The notes: generated from the letters alone by a model not told the origin. A DNA stretch of 52,994 nt from Candidatus Zipacnadia bacterium (GCA_029820945.1 JALGUJ010000059.1:1-52994); one strand, 5' to 3'; positions 33,162-42,524 are shown, counted from the first letter of the stretch. A program made the numbers and translations.

Positions 33162-35566
33162 GGCTGGTCCCCCCGGCGCGGCCAGAGGCCCAGGGCGATG
33201 ACAACCAGCATGCCGACCGCGCACATGGGCAGCGCCACGTCCCAGCTCGCCGGCCGAAAGCGGAAGACCACCTGATGTTCGCCCGCTGGCAGAGCCACCG
33301 CCCGGAATGCGAAGTTCGCGCGCAGCAGCTCGGCGGGCTCGCCGTCCACCGCGACGCTCCAGCCGGGATACCACGCATCCGCCAGCACGAGGACGCGAGG
33401 CCCGGGGCAGCTCGCGCGCAGCCGAACCCGCGTGTCGGCCTCGTCCGCGATCTCGACCTCGCCGGGCGGTTCAGCGGCGCCGGCCTGCAGCACCACCTCG
33501 CGGTCCACGACCACGTCCTCGTAGGGCCGGAAGCCGCGCATCTTGACCGTGCGGAGCTGGCTCACGGGGTGCGCGACCACATGCGCGCGCCGCGCCAGCC
33601 ATGCCCGGGGGCGGTCGTCGCGGTATGAGTAGACGTTCGCCAGTCCGGCGTGAGTCAGCTCCAGCTCCGGATTGTCGATCGTGCCGGGCGTGACGATGTG
33701 CTGAACGCCTGCCAGGGCGTGCAGGCGCTCCATGCGCTCGACGGGGCTGCCATACAGGTCCACCGTCTCCGGGCTGACGTCGGCGATGCCGGTGAATGCC
33801 TGGGCACCGTAGTGGAAGTAGCTCTCCCAAAGCTCCAGCGTGGCCGGCGTGACCAGCCCCTGCTTGTAGCCCTCCGCGTAGCGCAGCCCCCAGACGGTGC
33901 CGAGCGCGGGCGTCAGCAGCTCCCGCGCGGCCATGGCGCGCGCCGCCGGATCGGCGCCCGGCGCATGCCAGCCGGGCGCCACCACCCCGGGCGGCAGCGT
34001 CGTGATGCGTGGGCCTCGCGCGGCGGCGATGGCCGTTCGCGGCGGATCGGCGTAGAAGTCACCGGGCGCCGTGCGGTTCGTCCCCTGCCACAGATGCCAC
34101 TGCGGCGCGCACACGGCCAGGAGCAGTGCCACGAGCGCCGGCAAGGACGCGCCGCGCCCCGCGGCCAGGCGTGAGATGACCAGGGCCGCGATGATGCTCG
34201 CCGCAACAAGCAGCACGGGCTCCCAGCTCGTCACACAGTTGAAGACAGCGTCTGCGGGAACCGTGATGTCCACCGCCCGGTGCGGCTGCCCGGGGAGCAC
34301 CAGCGCGCCGGCCTGGTCCACGCCGAAGGTCAGCCACAGCACAACGACCACCAGCGCAATGAGGGCGGCGAGCACCCCGCTGATCCTGACGACGGCGGCC
34401 CGGCGCCCGTAGCTCGCGCCGGGCAGGTGTGTGATGGCGAGGGCGGAAAGCAGCGCCAGTGAGAAGATAGGCAGCACGACCCAGCGGCCGGTCGCGCGGA
34501 AGCTGCCCCAGAAGGGCAGGCGCGAGAGCGCAGCGTGGATGGGGTTGCCCTCGGCGGGCATCAAGGCCGCGCCGACCACCAGGAGCGCCACCGCGAAGGC
34601 CCACCCGCTCTTGCGGAAGGCCGCCAGGAGCCCCGCGGCGCCCAGCAGCAGCGGAGCCGCTCCGGTGAAGGGCTGCGTCTCGTGCCAGGCGGGACCCCCT
34701 CCGATCACGTTCGCGTGGACGGTCCCGTAGAGATTGGGGAGCAGCAGCCGCGCCAGGTCCCGCGCCTGGAACGGGTAGGAGGCGATGTACTCCGCTGCAC
34801 GCCCGCCCGCCGACGCCGCCTTCCCCTGCGCTGCGGCCAAGTCGAGCATGGGCAGGAGTTGCGGCGCGACCAGCAGCAGGGCGGCCGCTACCGCCAGCGC
34901 CAGCGGGATGAGCCGCGTGTATGCGGGCGCCCCCTGCTCGCGCCACGGATGGCCGAACGCCAGCCACAGCAGGCAGACCGTCGCCACCATGGTGAAGAGC
35001 ATCGGGTGCGAGCACAGGAACGCCAGTGCCGCCTCGGCGGCCAGCAACGCCCACCAGCGGGGCGTGTTCCGCGTCAGCGCCGTCTGCAGCACGGCGACCG
35101 CCAGAGGCAGGTGCGCCAAGGCCGTGATGTGGTCGAAGTGGATGAGGTGCGCGGCCTGGTAGCCGCTGAAGGCGTACGCAGCGCCCGCGACGAGCGCGGC
35201 TCCGCGGGACGCGCCCAGATTCCGGGCCACCCAGAAGCACGCCATGGCGGCGACGGCCAGGTGCAGCCAGTAGCTGACATGCAGCGCCGCCATCCACGGG
35301 AGGGCCCCGAACAGCAACAGCGTCGGCGGATAGAGGCCGGTCGTCTCGCCTCCGGCCAGCGCGGGCAGCCCACACCACTGTTGCGCGTCCCACAGGTAGA
35401 GGCTGCCCTGCGCGAGACTCGCATCGAGCGCATGGAAGATCGGGTACACCATCGCCGCGGCGTCGTCCCGGACCAGCGGCCGGCCCAGCAGCAGCGTTTG
35501 GTACATGAAGGCGGCCGGCAGTGCCGCCAGAACGAACAGGGCCATGGTGGTCCGCCACGAACGCAC
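33158..35566 (-). CDS. YfhO-like multi-spanning membrane protein
   Basis: This membrane protein of about 802 residues has ten or more hydrophobic segments, mainly in the first 500 residues and again near the end ([16 protein letters not shown]). Early sequence [20 protein letters not shown] and the large C-terminal extracellular beta domain ([30 protein letters not shown]) match the YfhO/GT-C-like family, which glycosylates lipoteichoic acid in Gram-positives. The GTG at 35566 lies seven bases after GGAGG (35574-35578). The upstream ATG (35572) would leave just one base, so GTG is favoured. The UroD-like gene overlaps its stop. Confidence 0.8.
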   Translation of the reverse strand: MRSWRTTMALFVLAALPAAFMYQTLLLGRPLVRDDAAAMVYPIFHALDASLAQGSLYLWDAQQWCGLPALAGGETTGLYPPTLLLFGALPWMAALHVSYWLHLAVAAMACFWVARNLGASRGAALVAGAAYAFSGYQAAHLIHFDHITALAHLPLAVAVLQTALTRNTPRWWALLAAEAALAFLCSHPMLFTMVATVCLLWLAFGHPWREQGAPAYTRLIPLALAVAAALLLVAPQLLPMLDLAAAQGKAASAGGRAAEYIASYPFQARDLARLLLPNLYGTVHANVIGGGPAWHETQPFTGAAPLLLGAAGLLAAFRKSGWAFAVALLVVGAALMPAEGNPIHAALSRLPFWGSFRATGRWVVLPIFSLALLSALAITHLPGASYGRRAAVVRISGVLAALIALVVVVLWLTFGVDQAGALVLPGQPHRAVDITVPADAVFNCVTSWEPVLLVAASIIAALVISRLAAGRGASLPALVALLLAVCAPQWHLWQGTNRTAPGDFYADPPRTAIAAARGPRITTLPPGVVAPGWHAPGADPAARAMAARELLTPALGTVWGLRYAEGYKQGLVTPATLELWESYFHYGAQAFTGIADVSPETVDLYGSPVERMERLHALAGVQHIVTPGTIDNPELELTHAGLANVYSYRDDRPRAWLARRAHVVAHPVSQLRTVKMRGFRPYEDVVVDREVVLQAGAAEPPGEVEIADEADTRVRLRASCPGPRVLVLADAWYPGWSVAVDGEPAELLRANFAFRAVALPAGEHQVVFRFRPASWDVALPMCAVGMLVVIALGLWPRRGDQP

Positions 35567-35572
35567 GCGCAT

Positions 35573-35872
35573 ACCTCCATCAAGCGCGACCTCACGGGCG
35601 GCCCCCTATTCGCCGGCGCCCCGGTCCTGCCCTTGATGGCCGAGCGCGGGACCATGCTCTCGCTTCGCCCTAACCGGACATCGTCATGTTGCTCCTGGAG
35701 GCCTCGTTCGGGGCGTTGTGCTCCTTGCGGGCGTGTGCTATACTCACCGTCCCGCGGCACCTCTCGCTGGGCTTGCCGCCCCTCCAGCGGCGCGCTCGGC
35801 CCGGGGAATACCAGGCTGCGGGCGGGACGGGGTCGGAGGTCGGCTCCGCCCACGCGAAGGGAGACGACGTGC
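35573..35872. other. Divergent intergenic region before rpsO
   Basis: Between the YfhO-like start and rpsO there is no gene I can support. The right part holds the rpsO promoter and a leader of about 120 bases. The left part has an 8-bp inverted repeat (35577-35584 with 35632-35639) too widely spaced to interpret. Confidence 0.5.
35716..35744 (+). promoter_or_regulatory. Sigma-70-type promoter for rpsO
   Basis: TTGTGC at 35716-35721 and TATACT at 35739-35744 are separated by exactly 17 bases, with TG two bases before the -10 giving an extended -10 (TGCTATACT). The start site would be near 35751. Confidence 0.75.
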
Positions 35873-36142
35873 ATGGACCTGACAGGGATGGACAAGGACG
35901 AAGTTGTCGATCAGTTCGCCCGCCACGAGCGTGACACCGGGTCGCCGGAGGTGCAGGTCGCGCTGCTCACCCAGCGCATCCAGTCGCTCACCGAGCACCT
36001 CCAGGCCCACCGCAAGGACCACCACAGCCGCCGGGGCCTGCTGAAGATGGTGGGCCAGCGGCGCCGGCTCCTGCGCTACCTGCGCACTGAGGACATCGAC
36101 CGCTACCGCACGCTGGTGAGCCAGCTCGGGCTGCGCGCCTGA
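35873..36142 (+). CDS. rpsO: 30S ribosomal protein S15
   Basis: This 89-residue protein of standard S15 length includes the conserved [19 protein letters not shown] helix, [32 protein letters not shown] and the closing [12 protein letters not shown]15 nucleates assembly of the 30S platform by binding helices 20-22 of 16S rRNA. It precedes pnp as in most bacteria, but here pnp has its own promoter. GAAGGGAG at 35857-35863 serves the ATG. Confidence 0.96.
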   Translation: MDLTGMDKDEVVDQFARHERDTGSPEVQVALLTQRIQSLTEHLQAHRKDHHSRRGLLKMVGQRRRLLRYLRTEDIDRYRTLVSQLGLRA

Positions 36143-36348
36143 AGGCGGGATGGCGCACCACTGGGGCGCCTCGTGCGCTCACCCGGGCCCACGGTCGGCC
36201 CGCATCAAGCCACCCACAACGGTCCTGAGCACGATGAGCGTGGCGACCACAGCGCGGCGCAGGCCATCGCCGGCCCGAGGCGTCGTCTATGGCCGGGGCT
36301 TCAGCCGCGCCGAGCTTCGCCGGCTGCTATCCAGCGGGCAGATAGGCC

Positions 36349-36377
36349 TTGCAATTGTGGCGGCTTTGTTGTAGACT
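36349..36377 (+). promoter_or_regulatory. Sigma-70-type promoter for pnp
   Basis: TTGCAA at 36349-36354 and TAGACT at 36372-36377 are exactly 17 bases apart. This promoter would start RNA near 36384 and produce the structured leader. Confidence 0.65.
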
Positions 36378-36397
36378 GAACACGTCGCACGTAAAGC

Positions 36398-36423
36398 GCC
36401 CGCCTCGCAGACCGGGAGCGGGC
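36398..36423 (+). promoter_or_regulatory. Leader hairpin 1 of pnp
   Basis: GCCCGC (36398-36403) pairs with GCGGGC (36418-36423) around a 14-base loop. It lies just after the predicted start of transcription. Confidence 0.45.
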
Positions 36424-36440
36424 CAACAAATGGGTTAGCT

Positions 36441-36454
36441 ACCCTCCGGAGGGT
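36441..36454 (+). promoter_or_regulatory. Leader hairpin 2 of pnp
   Basis: ACCCTCCGGAGGGT is a perfect 14-base palindrome that folds as a 5-bp stem with a CCGG loop. It sits between the two larger leader hairpins. Confidence 0.4.
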
Positions 36455-36470
36455 CAGGAGCGCGGGGAAC

Positions 36471-36511
36471 CAGGGAAAGCAGGTGCCTCCCCCCGACACC
36501 TGTTTTCCCTG
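36471..36511 (+). promoter_or_regulatory. Leader hairpin 3 of pnp, long stem
   Basis: CAGGGAAAGCAGGTG (36471-36485) pairs with CACCTGTTTTCCCTG (36497-36511) over all 15 positions with one G-U pair. The loop is 11 bases of C-rich sequence. In E. coli the pnp leader has a long stem cut by RNase III that allows PNPase to repress its own mRNA. This stem is in the right place for a similar control. It could also end transcription partly, because a TTTT run lies within its right arm. Confidence 0.6.
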
Positions 36512-36573
36512 ATTCCTCATCGTTTCCTAGCCTCCCGGCAGGGTAGTCTGCCTGTGGAGGTTTTAGTCTGTAC

Positions 36574-38835
36574 ATGTTTGACAAACACAGCGTAAGCACA
36601 TCGTTCGCCGGTCGGGAACTCATACTGGAGACCGGCGCGATGGCGCGCCAGGCCAGTGCCGCGGTCAAGGCCACCTATGGCGACACCGTGGTGCTGTGCA
36701 CCGCCGTCATCGAAGACGAACCGAACCCCAATGTCAGTTTCCTTCCCCTGCGCGTTGACTTCGAGGAGAAGATGTACGCGGTCGGCCGCATCCCCGGCGG
36801 GTTCTTCAAGCGCGAGGGGCGTCCTGGAACCGATGCGACACTGATCACTCGGGCCATTGATCGGCCCATCAGGCCGCTACTGCCGCCGGGCCTGCGCAAC
36901 GAGACGCAGGTCATCTGCACACCGCTGTCCGCGGAGAATGAGAGCTCCGCGGAGGTCGTGGCCATGACCGGTGCGGCCGCCGCGATGCACCTCTCGCCTG
37001 CCCCCTTTGAGGGCCCCTTCGCCTGCGCTCAGGTCGCGTGGCTGGACGACGCGCTGATCCTCAACCCATCCTTCGAGGAGCGCGAGGAGGCGCGCATGGA
37101 GTTGACCGTCGCGGCCGGCGCGATGGGAGTGCTGCAGGTCGAGCTGGGCGGCGACGAGGTCCCCGAGGAGATCGTGCTGCAGGGGATCCGCATGGCCCAG
37201 GCCGCCTGCCTGCCAATATGCGAGGCCATCGAGGAGTTGCGCCGCCAGGCCGGCAAGCCAAAGGGCGATTACCCGCTGTGGGAGCCGGCTCCGGAGGTCA
37301 TGGACACGGTCCAGGCCCGGGCCGGCGACATCCGTGAGGCCATCCAGTCACCCGACAAGGCGGGCCGCAAGGCGGACCTCGACCGCATCTCCAAGGAGAT
37401 CGCCGACCAGTTCGAGCATCTCGAGGATGCCGGCCAGCACGTGGCCGAGGCGATGTACGAGGTCCAGAAGCGGCAGATGCGCAGCATCATCCTGGAGGAG
37501 CAGCGGCGCGTGGACGGCCGCGGGCCCACGGAGATCCGGCCGCTGGATGTGCAGGCCGGCCTGCTGCCTCGCACCCACGGCTCGGCTCTGTTCACCCGGG
37601 GTGAGACTCAGGTGCTCTCCACCGTCACGCTGGGTGCAACGCGCGATCAGAAGCTCATCCGCACCCTCGAGGAGGAGGAGTACCACCGCTTCATGCACCA
37701 CTACAACTTCCCGCCCTTCTGTGTGGGCGAGGCCCGAGCCCTCCGGGGCGCAAGCCGCCGGGAGATCGGCCACGGGGCGCTGGTGCAGCGCTCTCTGGAA
37801 CGCATGCTTCCGGACGAGGAGCAGTGGCCCTACACCACACGCGTGGTGTCGGAGGTGCTGGAGAGCAACGGCTCCAGCTCCATGGCCTCGACCTGCGCCA
37901 GCTCGCTGGCCCTGATGGACGCCGGGGTGCCGATCAAGGCCCAGGTCGCCGGGATCTCCGTCGGCCTGCTCTACGAGGACGAGGACAACTACACGCTCCT
38001 GACCGACATCCAGGGCCTCGAGGACGCCTCCGGCGACATGGACTTCAAGGTCACCGGGACCGAGAATGGCGTCAACGGGCTGCACCTTGATATCAAGGTC
38101 AAGGGCCTTCCCGAGCAGGTGCTGGCCGAGGGCCTGGCGCAGGCGCGCGAGGCGCGGCTGCAGATCCTCGAGCGCATGAACGAGGTCATCTCGGCGCCGC
38201 GCGAGACGCTCTCGCCCTACGCGCCCCGCATGATCGCGATCAAGATACCGGTGGACAAGATTGGGCTTGTCATCGGGCCGGGAGGCAAGACCATCCGGAA
38301 GTTCGAGACCGACCTGGACGTCAAGGTGGACGTGGACGATGACGGTGTCGTCACCATCTTCGGCGACGACGCCGAGAAGGTCGAGGAGGTCCGCTCCGCC
38401 ATCCACGACCTGACCAGGGATGTCGAGGTGGGTGAGGTCTTCACCGGCAAGGTCGTGACCATCACCGACTTCGGCGCCTTCGTCGAGATCCTGCCCGGCC
38501 GCGACGGCCTCCTGCACATCTCCGACATCGAGCACCAGCGGACGAACAAGGTCGAGGACGTGCTCAGCCTCGGCGACGAGGTGACGGTGAAGGTCACTGA
38601 GGTCGAGCCGACCGGGAAGATCCGCCTCAGCCGCAAGGCGCTGCTCGACAGGGGCGGCGGGGGCCGTGGCGACAGGAGCGGCAGGGACAGAAGCGGCAAG
38701 CGCCGCGGCGGCAAGAGGCGCAGTGGCGCGAGTCCCCAGGACGGCTCCGACGGCGGGCAGCGCCCCGACGCGGGTGACAAGGGCGGCGACAAGGGCCCGG
38801 CCTCCGGGGCCTACTTCCGCGACAAGAAGAGCTGA
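36574..38835 (+). CDS. pnp: Polyribonucleotide nucleotidyltransferase (PNPase)
   Basis: PNPase degrades RNA 3' to 5' using phosphate and can add tails. The 753 residues include RNase PH domain 1 (GRELILETGAMARQASAAV, then RIPGGFFKREGRPG near 78), a helical linker, and RNase PH domain 2 (TRGETQVLSTVTLG, then SNGSSSMASTCASSLALMDA and DIQGLEDASGDMDFKV). A KH domain follows near 559 (GLVIGPGGKTIRKFE), then S1 near 620 (GKVVTITDFGAFVEILPGRD). The final 60 residues are a Gly/Arg-rich, mostly basic tail. It has its own promoter and a structured leader. A strong terminator-like hairpin follows, so it is probably monocistronic. Confidence 0.97.
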   Translation: MFDKHSVSTSFAGRELILETGAMARQASAAVKATYGDTVVLCTAVIEDEPNPNVSFLPLRVDFEEKMYAVGRIPGGFFKREGRPGTDATLITRAIDRPIRPLLPPGLRNETQVICTPLSAENESSAEVVAMTGAAAAMHLSPAPFEGPFACAQVAWLDDALILNPSFEEREEARMELTVAAGAMGVLQVELGGDEVPEEIVLQGIRMAQAACLPICEAIEELRRQAGKPKGDYPLWEPAPEVMDTVQARAGDIREAIQSPDKAGRKADLDRISKEIADQFEHLEDAGQHVAEAMYEVQKRQMRSIILEEQRRVDGRGPTEIRPLDVQAGLLPRTHGSALFTRGETQVLSTVTLGATRDQKLIRTLEEEEYHRFMHHYNFPPFCVGEARALRGASRREIGHGALVQRSLERMLPDEEQWPYTTRVVSEVLESNGSSSMASTCASSLALMDAGVPIKAQVAGISVGLLYEDEDNYTLLTDIQGLEDASGDMDFKVTGTENGVNGLHLDIKVKGLPEQVLAEGLAQAREARLQILERMNEVISAPRETLSPYAPRMIAIKIPVDKIGLVIGPGGKTIRKFETDLDVKVDVDDDGVVTIFGDDAEKVEEVRSAIHDLTRDVEVGEVFTGKVVTITDFGAFVEILPGRDGLLHISDIEHQRTNKVEDVLSLGDEVTVKVTEVEPTGKIRLSRKALLDRGGGGRGDRSGRDRSGKRRGGKRRSGASPQDGSDGGQRPDAGDKGGDKGPASGAYFRDKKS

Positions 38836-38860
38836 CGTCACGGATCATAGCTGCGCAATC

Positions 38861-38890
38861 GGTGCCGGGGCTCACGTGAGCCCCGGCGCC
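38861..38890 (+). terminator. Long GC-rich hairpin after pnp
   Basis: GGTGCCGGGGCTCAC (38861-38875) and GTGAGCCCCGGCGCC (38876-38890) pair over 15 bp with one G-U. The inner 24 bases are a perfect palindrome. It is 25 bases after the pnp stop, but it has no T-run, so it may stop RNA polymerase by another route or protect the RNA end. Confidence 0.6.
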
Positions 38891-38990
38891 ACGGCGTACC
38901 GGGGCGGAAGGTGACTGCCGCGCCGCGTCGAATCATCATACTCGCGCGCTCCAGACTCGACTGATGCGGGGAGCGAGGTGGGAGGCTGCG

Positions 38991-39794
38991 ATGGCTGAGA
39001 TCAGAGTGATGGTATCCGGCGTGGGCGGGCGCATGGGTCGCACCGTCATGGGGGCCGTGATGGAGGCCGGCGACATGGAGCTGGTCGGGGGAGTGGACCC
39101 GGCCTACCGCCGCGCCACGCTGTCGGAGCTCATGACGGGCGCGCCTGAGATCGAGGTGGCCGAGACCGTGGTCGAGGCTCTGGCCGCGACCGGGCCGGAT
39201 GTGATGGTGGACTTCACCCGACCGGGCGTCGTCATGGGCAATATCCGCGCCGCGCTGCAGGAGCGCGTGGCGTGTGTCGTTGGCACCACCGGCTTTTCCG
39301 AGGAGGAGCTCAATGAGGTCGCCGGGCTGTGCGATGAGCATGGCACCCCGGCCGTCATCGCGCCCAACTTCAGCATCGGCGCCAACCTCATGATGAAGTT
39401 CGCCGAGGAGGCGGCGGCGCTGATGGACTACGCCGCGATCATCGAGGCCCACCACGAGAACAAGCTCGATGCCCCCTCGGGTACTGCCCTGACAACCGCC
39501 GAGCGCATGCGCGAGGCGCGCGGCGAGGACTTCGAGCACCAGCAGACGGAGCACTTCGGGCTCGAGGGCGTGCGCGGCGGCGAGCATGGCGGGGCCTCGG
39601 TGCATAGCATTCGCATGTCCGGCGTGGTCGCCAACCAGACGGTCCTGCTTGGCGGGCCAGGCGAGACGCTGAAGATCGAGCACATCACGACCGGCCGCGA
39701 GTGCTTCATGCCGGGAGTGCTGCTGGCAATCCGCGAGGTGCGACGCCTCGACGGGCTGGTGGTCGGGCTCGAGGCCCTCCTGATGAACACGTAG
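38991..39794 (+). CDS. dapB: 4-hydroxy-tetrahydrodipicolinate reductase
   Basis: This 267-residue protein reduces the DapA product in the lysine/diaminopimelate pathway. The N-terminal Rossmann motif is SGVGGRMGRTVM. DFTRPGVV and VVGTTGFSEEEL follow, then APNFSIGANLM and the catalytic IEAHHENKLDAPSGTAL. The C-terminal region LLAIREV is typical. GGGAGG at 38980-38985 fixes the ATG. It heads dapB-asd-dapA, in the order of consecutive steps of the pathway in reverse. Confidence 0.96.
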   Translation: MAEIRVMVSGVGGRMGRTVMGAVMEAGDMELVGGVDPAYRRATLSELMTGAPEIEVAETVVEALAATGPDVMVDFTRPGVVMGNIRAALQERVACVVGTTGFSEEELNEVAGLCDEHGTPAVIAPNFSIGANLMMKFAEEAAALMDYAAIIEAHHENKLDAPSGTALTTAERMREARGEDFEHQQTEHFGLEGVRGGEHGGASVHSIRMSGVVANQTVLLGGPGETLKIEHITTGRECFMPGVLLAIREVRRLDGLVVGLEALLMNT

Positions 39795-39863
39795 CCGGTG
39801 ACCGCCCCCACCCGGCATCACCGGGCCTGCATACCAAGCCACAGTTCAGACAGGTGCGAGCAG

Positions 39864-40901
39864 ATGGCATTCCGAGTCGGAGTCGTAGGCGTCGGACCGG
39901 TGGGCGACAGGATACTCCGTGTGCTCAAGGAGCGCGACTTCTCGATCGAGGGCGCGCCCGTTGTGATGGCCACGCGCGAGCGCGTAGAGATGCTGGCGGA
40001 CGAAGAGGTGCTGGTGCGCAAGGTCGCGCCGGAGCTGTTCGAGGGATTGGACGTGGTCTTCTTCGCCGGGCGCGAGGGCGCCAAGGGCGCGAGCGTCGAA
40101 TGGGGCCGGGTCGCGACCGACGCCGGCGCGTGGGTGATCGACAACGGCGGGGACTTCCGCATGACGCCCGGCTACGCGCTGATCGTGCCCGAGGTCAACA
40201 TGGACGCGGTCAGCGAGGAGAACAGGCACATCTGCAGCCCGAACTGCTCGACCATCCAGATGGTCGTCGCCATCAACCCACTCCACCGCGCCGCCGGCGT
40301 CAAGCGCATCGTGGTCTCCACCTACCAGGCCGTCTCCGGGTGGGGCCAACGCGCCATGGAGGAGTTCGAGCACCAGGTCAGCCGGTACGCAGCCGGTGAG
40401 CCCGTTGAGTTCGATCCGTCGGTCTTCGCGAAGCCCATCGCATTCGACTGCCTCCCACACATCGGCAGCTTCAAGGACGGTCTGTACACGAGCGAAGAGC
40501 TGAAGATGGTGTACGAGACGCGCAAGATCATGGAAGAGCCCGAAATGGCGATCACGGCCACCGCGGTCCGCGTCCCGGTGGTCATCGGGCATGCCGAGTC
40601 AGTCAACGTCGAGTTCGAGCGGCCGCTCTCGCGCCACGAGGCCCTGGAGATCCTGCGCGATCCCGAACAGTCCCCGGGGGTCACGGTGATCGACGATCCC
40701 CAGGAGCTGCAGTACCCCACACAGGCCGACTGCTTGGCGGACGAGCACAAAGACGCGGTGCTGGTCGGGCGAGTGCGCGAGGATCCCAGCGTGGAGCACG
40801 GCCTGAACCTGTGGTGCGTGTCCGATAACCTGCGCAAGGGCGCGGCGACCAACACGGTGCAGATCGCCGAGGGTCTGATCGAGCGCGACCTGCTCGCCTG
40901 A
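39864..40901 (+). CDS. asd: Aspartate-semialdehyde dehydrogenase
   Basis: This 345-residue enzyme reduces aspartyl phosphate to aspartate semialdehyde with NADPH, feeding the lysine/DAP, threonine and methionine branches. The N-terminal nucleotide motif is VGVVGVGPVGDRIL. The catalytic cysteine is in SPNCSTIQMV near 125, and the acid/base region reads PIAFDCLPHIGSF. It continues with RVPVVIGHAESVNVEF and ends GLNLWCVSDNLRKGAATNTVQ. The N-terminal G-x-x-G-x-V-G pattern (GVGPVG) has one change from the usual G-A-T-G, but the overall match is strong. It lies 69 bases after dapB. Confidence 0.95.
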   Translation: MAFRVGVVGVGPVGDRILRVLKERDFSIEGAPVVMATRERVEMLADEEVLVRKVAPELFEGLDVVFFAGREGAKGASVEWGRVATDAGAWVIDNGGDFRMTPGYALIVPEVNMDAVSEENRHICSPNCSTIQMVVAINPLHRAAGVKRIVVSTYQAVSGWGQRAMEEFEHQVSRYAAGEPVEFDPSVFAKPIAFDCLPHIGSFKDGLYTSEELKMVYETRKIMEEPEMAITATAVRVPVVIGHAESVNVEFERPLSRHEALEILRDPEQSPGVTVIDDPQELQYPTQADCLADEHKDAVLVGRVREDPSVEHGLNLWCVSDNLRKGAATNTVQIAEGLIERDLLA

Positions 40902-40976
40902 GCGCTCACGACCTGTCAGGTGCACGCGTCGGCGGAATAGCCGCCGGGGCTCCACCCACAAGCAGAGGTGAGGCAG

Positions 40977-41861
40977 ATGCCGGAGCTTGGAAACCTGATC
41001 ACCGCCATGGTCACTCCCTTCGATGATGACCTGCACGTCGATTTCGGGCGGGTGGCGGAGCTGGCGAAGCGGCTCGCTGACGCCGGATCGGACCTGCTGG
41101 TCTCCGGCACCACCGGCGAGTCGCCCACCACCTCCCCGGAGGAGAAGCTGGAGATGTACCGCGTGGTCCGCGAGGCCGTCGGCGATGACGTGGCCGTCAT
41201 GGCCGGCACCGGCTCCAACGACACCGCGAAGTCCATCGCCCTGACCCAGAAGGCCTCTGAGCTGGACATCGACGCCATCATGCTGGTGGGGCCCTACTAC
41301 AACAAGCCGTCGCAGGAGGGCTTCTACCAGCACTTCCGCGCGGTGGCCGAGAGCACGGACCTGCCCGTCATCGTCTACAACGTCCCCGGGCGCACGGGCA
41401 AGAACATCGAGGCGTCCACGGTCCTGCGCCTGGCCGAGGACGTCGAGAACATCATCGGCTGCAAGGAGGCAAGCGGGGACATCGGCCAGATTGCCGAGAT
41501 CTGCGCGAAGGCCCCGGAGGGCTTCCGTGTGTGGTCGGGTGATGACAGCATGACGCTGCCGATCCTCTCCGTCGGAGGCGTAGTCGTCATCTCGGTCGCC
41601 TCGCACATCGCGGCTGAGGAGATCGGCGAGATGATCGACTCCTACCACAACGGCGACGTCGCCCGCGCCGCCGGGCTGCACCACCGGCTCATGCCCCTCT
41701 ACGACGCCTGCTTCCTGGCATCGGGCAACCCGCCGTGCGTGAAGGCCGCCCTGGACATCTGCGGCTTCCCCGTGGGCGGGACGCGCCTGCCGGTGGTCCC
41801 GGCGAGCGAGGCGGACATGGCGCAGATCCGCCAGGTGTGCGAGAGTCTGGGGTACGCGTGA
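40977..41861 (+). CDS. dapA: 4-hydroxy-tetrahydrodipicolinate synthase
   Basis: This 294-residue TIM barrel condenses pyruvate with aspartate semialdehyde. The motifs include TAMVTPFDDDLHVDF, SGTTGESPT, the catalytic Tyr in IVYNVPGRTG near 133 and the Schiff-base Lys in IIGCKEASGD near 161. It continues with VWSGDDSMTLPIL. The ATG at 40977 gives the normal length. A GTG nine bases upstream at 40968 is the alternative, and AGAGGTGAGG just before both works for either. The next gene follows 72 bases on. Confidence 0.96.
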   Translation: MPELGNLITAMVTPFDDDLHVDFGRVAELAKRLADAGSDLLVSGTTGESPTTSPEEKLEMYRVVREAVGDDVAVMAGTGSNDTAKSIALTQKASELDIDAIMLVGPYYNKPSQEGFYQHFRAVAESTDLPVIVYNVPGRTGKNIEASTVLRLAEDVENIIGCKEASGDIGQIAEICAKAPEGFRVWSGDDSMTLPILSVGGVVVISVASHIAAEEIGEMIDSYHNGDVARAAGLHHRLMPLYDACFLASGNPPCVKAALDICGFPVGGTRLPVVPASEADMAQIRQVCESLGYA

Positions 41862-41933
41862 GCGCAACGGCCGGGCGTGGTTGAAGCCACGCCGCTCCAG
41901 ACAACAATAGATGCCGCTCCCGGGAGGAGGCCG

Positions 41934-42491
41934 ATGTCTGTCCTCGAGGAGATCGCCGAACAGATCCGCGGCTGCACCCGCTGCCGGCTGTGCGAGGGCC
42001 GCACGCAGGCTGTGCCCGGCGTGGGGCCTGAGGACGCCGAGATCATGTTCATCGGCGAGGCGCCCGGCCGCGACGAGGACACCCAGGGGGAGCCCTTCGT
42101 TGGACCCGCCGGGCAGATGCTGACGCAACTGCTGGCGGGCATCGGGGTCGATCGGGGGGACGTCTACATCACGAACATCTGCAAGTGCCGCCCCCCGAGC
42201 AACCGCACGCCACGCCCGGATGAGGTCGAGGCCTGCCGGGAGTACCTGGACGGGCAGATCGCCGCGATCCGCCCCACGCTCATCTGCACCCTCGGCGCGC
42301 CGGCCCTCAAGACGCTGCTCGATGACGCCACGCTGTCGGTGATGAAGCTCAATGGGACCGTCCTTGAGCGCCATCACCTGACCTTCGTACCGCTGATCCA
42401 TCCCGCCGCCGGTCTGCACCAGGACCGAATGCGCCAGCCCATCCAGGATGGCTTCCGCCGCCTGGGCGAGATCCTCACGGAATTGCGGTAG
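41934..42491 (+). CDS. Family 4 uracil-DNA glycosylase (Fe-S type)
   Basis: It removes uracil from DNA to start base-excision repair. The 185 residues have the four iron-sulfur cysteines: CTRC near 12-15, the KCRPPSNRTP cysteine and EACREYL, with a further Cys in RLC. Catalytic motif 1 is MFIGEAPGRDEDTQGEPFVG and motif 2 is PLIHPAA. The active-site water-binding Asp/Glu of family 4 is in the GEAPG stretch. GGGAGGAGG at 41922-41930 supports the ATG. A hairpin at 42525-42551 separates it from rnj. Confidence 0.93.
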   Translation: MSVLEEIAEQIRGCTRCRLCEGRTQAVPGVGPEDAEIMFIGEAPGRDEDTQGEPFVGPAGQMLTQLLAGIGVDRGDVYITNICKCRPPSNRTPRPDEVEACREYLDGQIAAIRPTLICTLGAPALKTLLDDATLSVMKLNGTVLERHHLTFVPLIHPAAGLHQDRMRQPIQDGFRRLGEILTELR

Positions 42492-42524
42492 ACGCCAGCA
42501 AACCCCGTGTAGGCAGGGCCTCTC

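Larger units (their letters stand above)
36143..36573 (+). promoter_or_regulatory. rpsO-pnp intergenic region with pnp promoter and structured leader
   Basis: The first 200 bases show no gene I trust. The rest is the pnp promoter (36349-36377) and a leader of about 190 bases with three hairpins listed separately. GTGGAGG at 36554-36560 is the pnp ribosome site, 13 bases before the ATG. Confidence 0.55.

Noticed and set aside
35577..35639. An 8-bp inverted repeat (CCATCAAG with CTTGATGG)
   Set aside because: The two parts are 47 bases apart, short, and not near either gene's promoter, so it may be chance.
36150..36374. A 74-residue open frame (MAHHWGASCA) between rpsO and pnp
   Set aside because: It overlaps the pnp -35 and -10 region, has no ribosome site, and shows only chance resemblance to ribosomal fragments.
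36384..36573. A known riboswitch in the pnp leader (c-di-AMP or c-di-GMP types)
   Set aside because: Short matches such as GGGTTAGCT in reverse and GCGGGGAACC were seen, but the required order of stems and conserved bases is not met. Left as an undefined structured leader.
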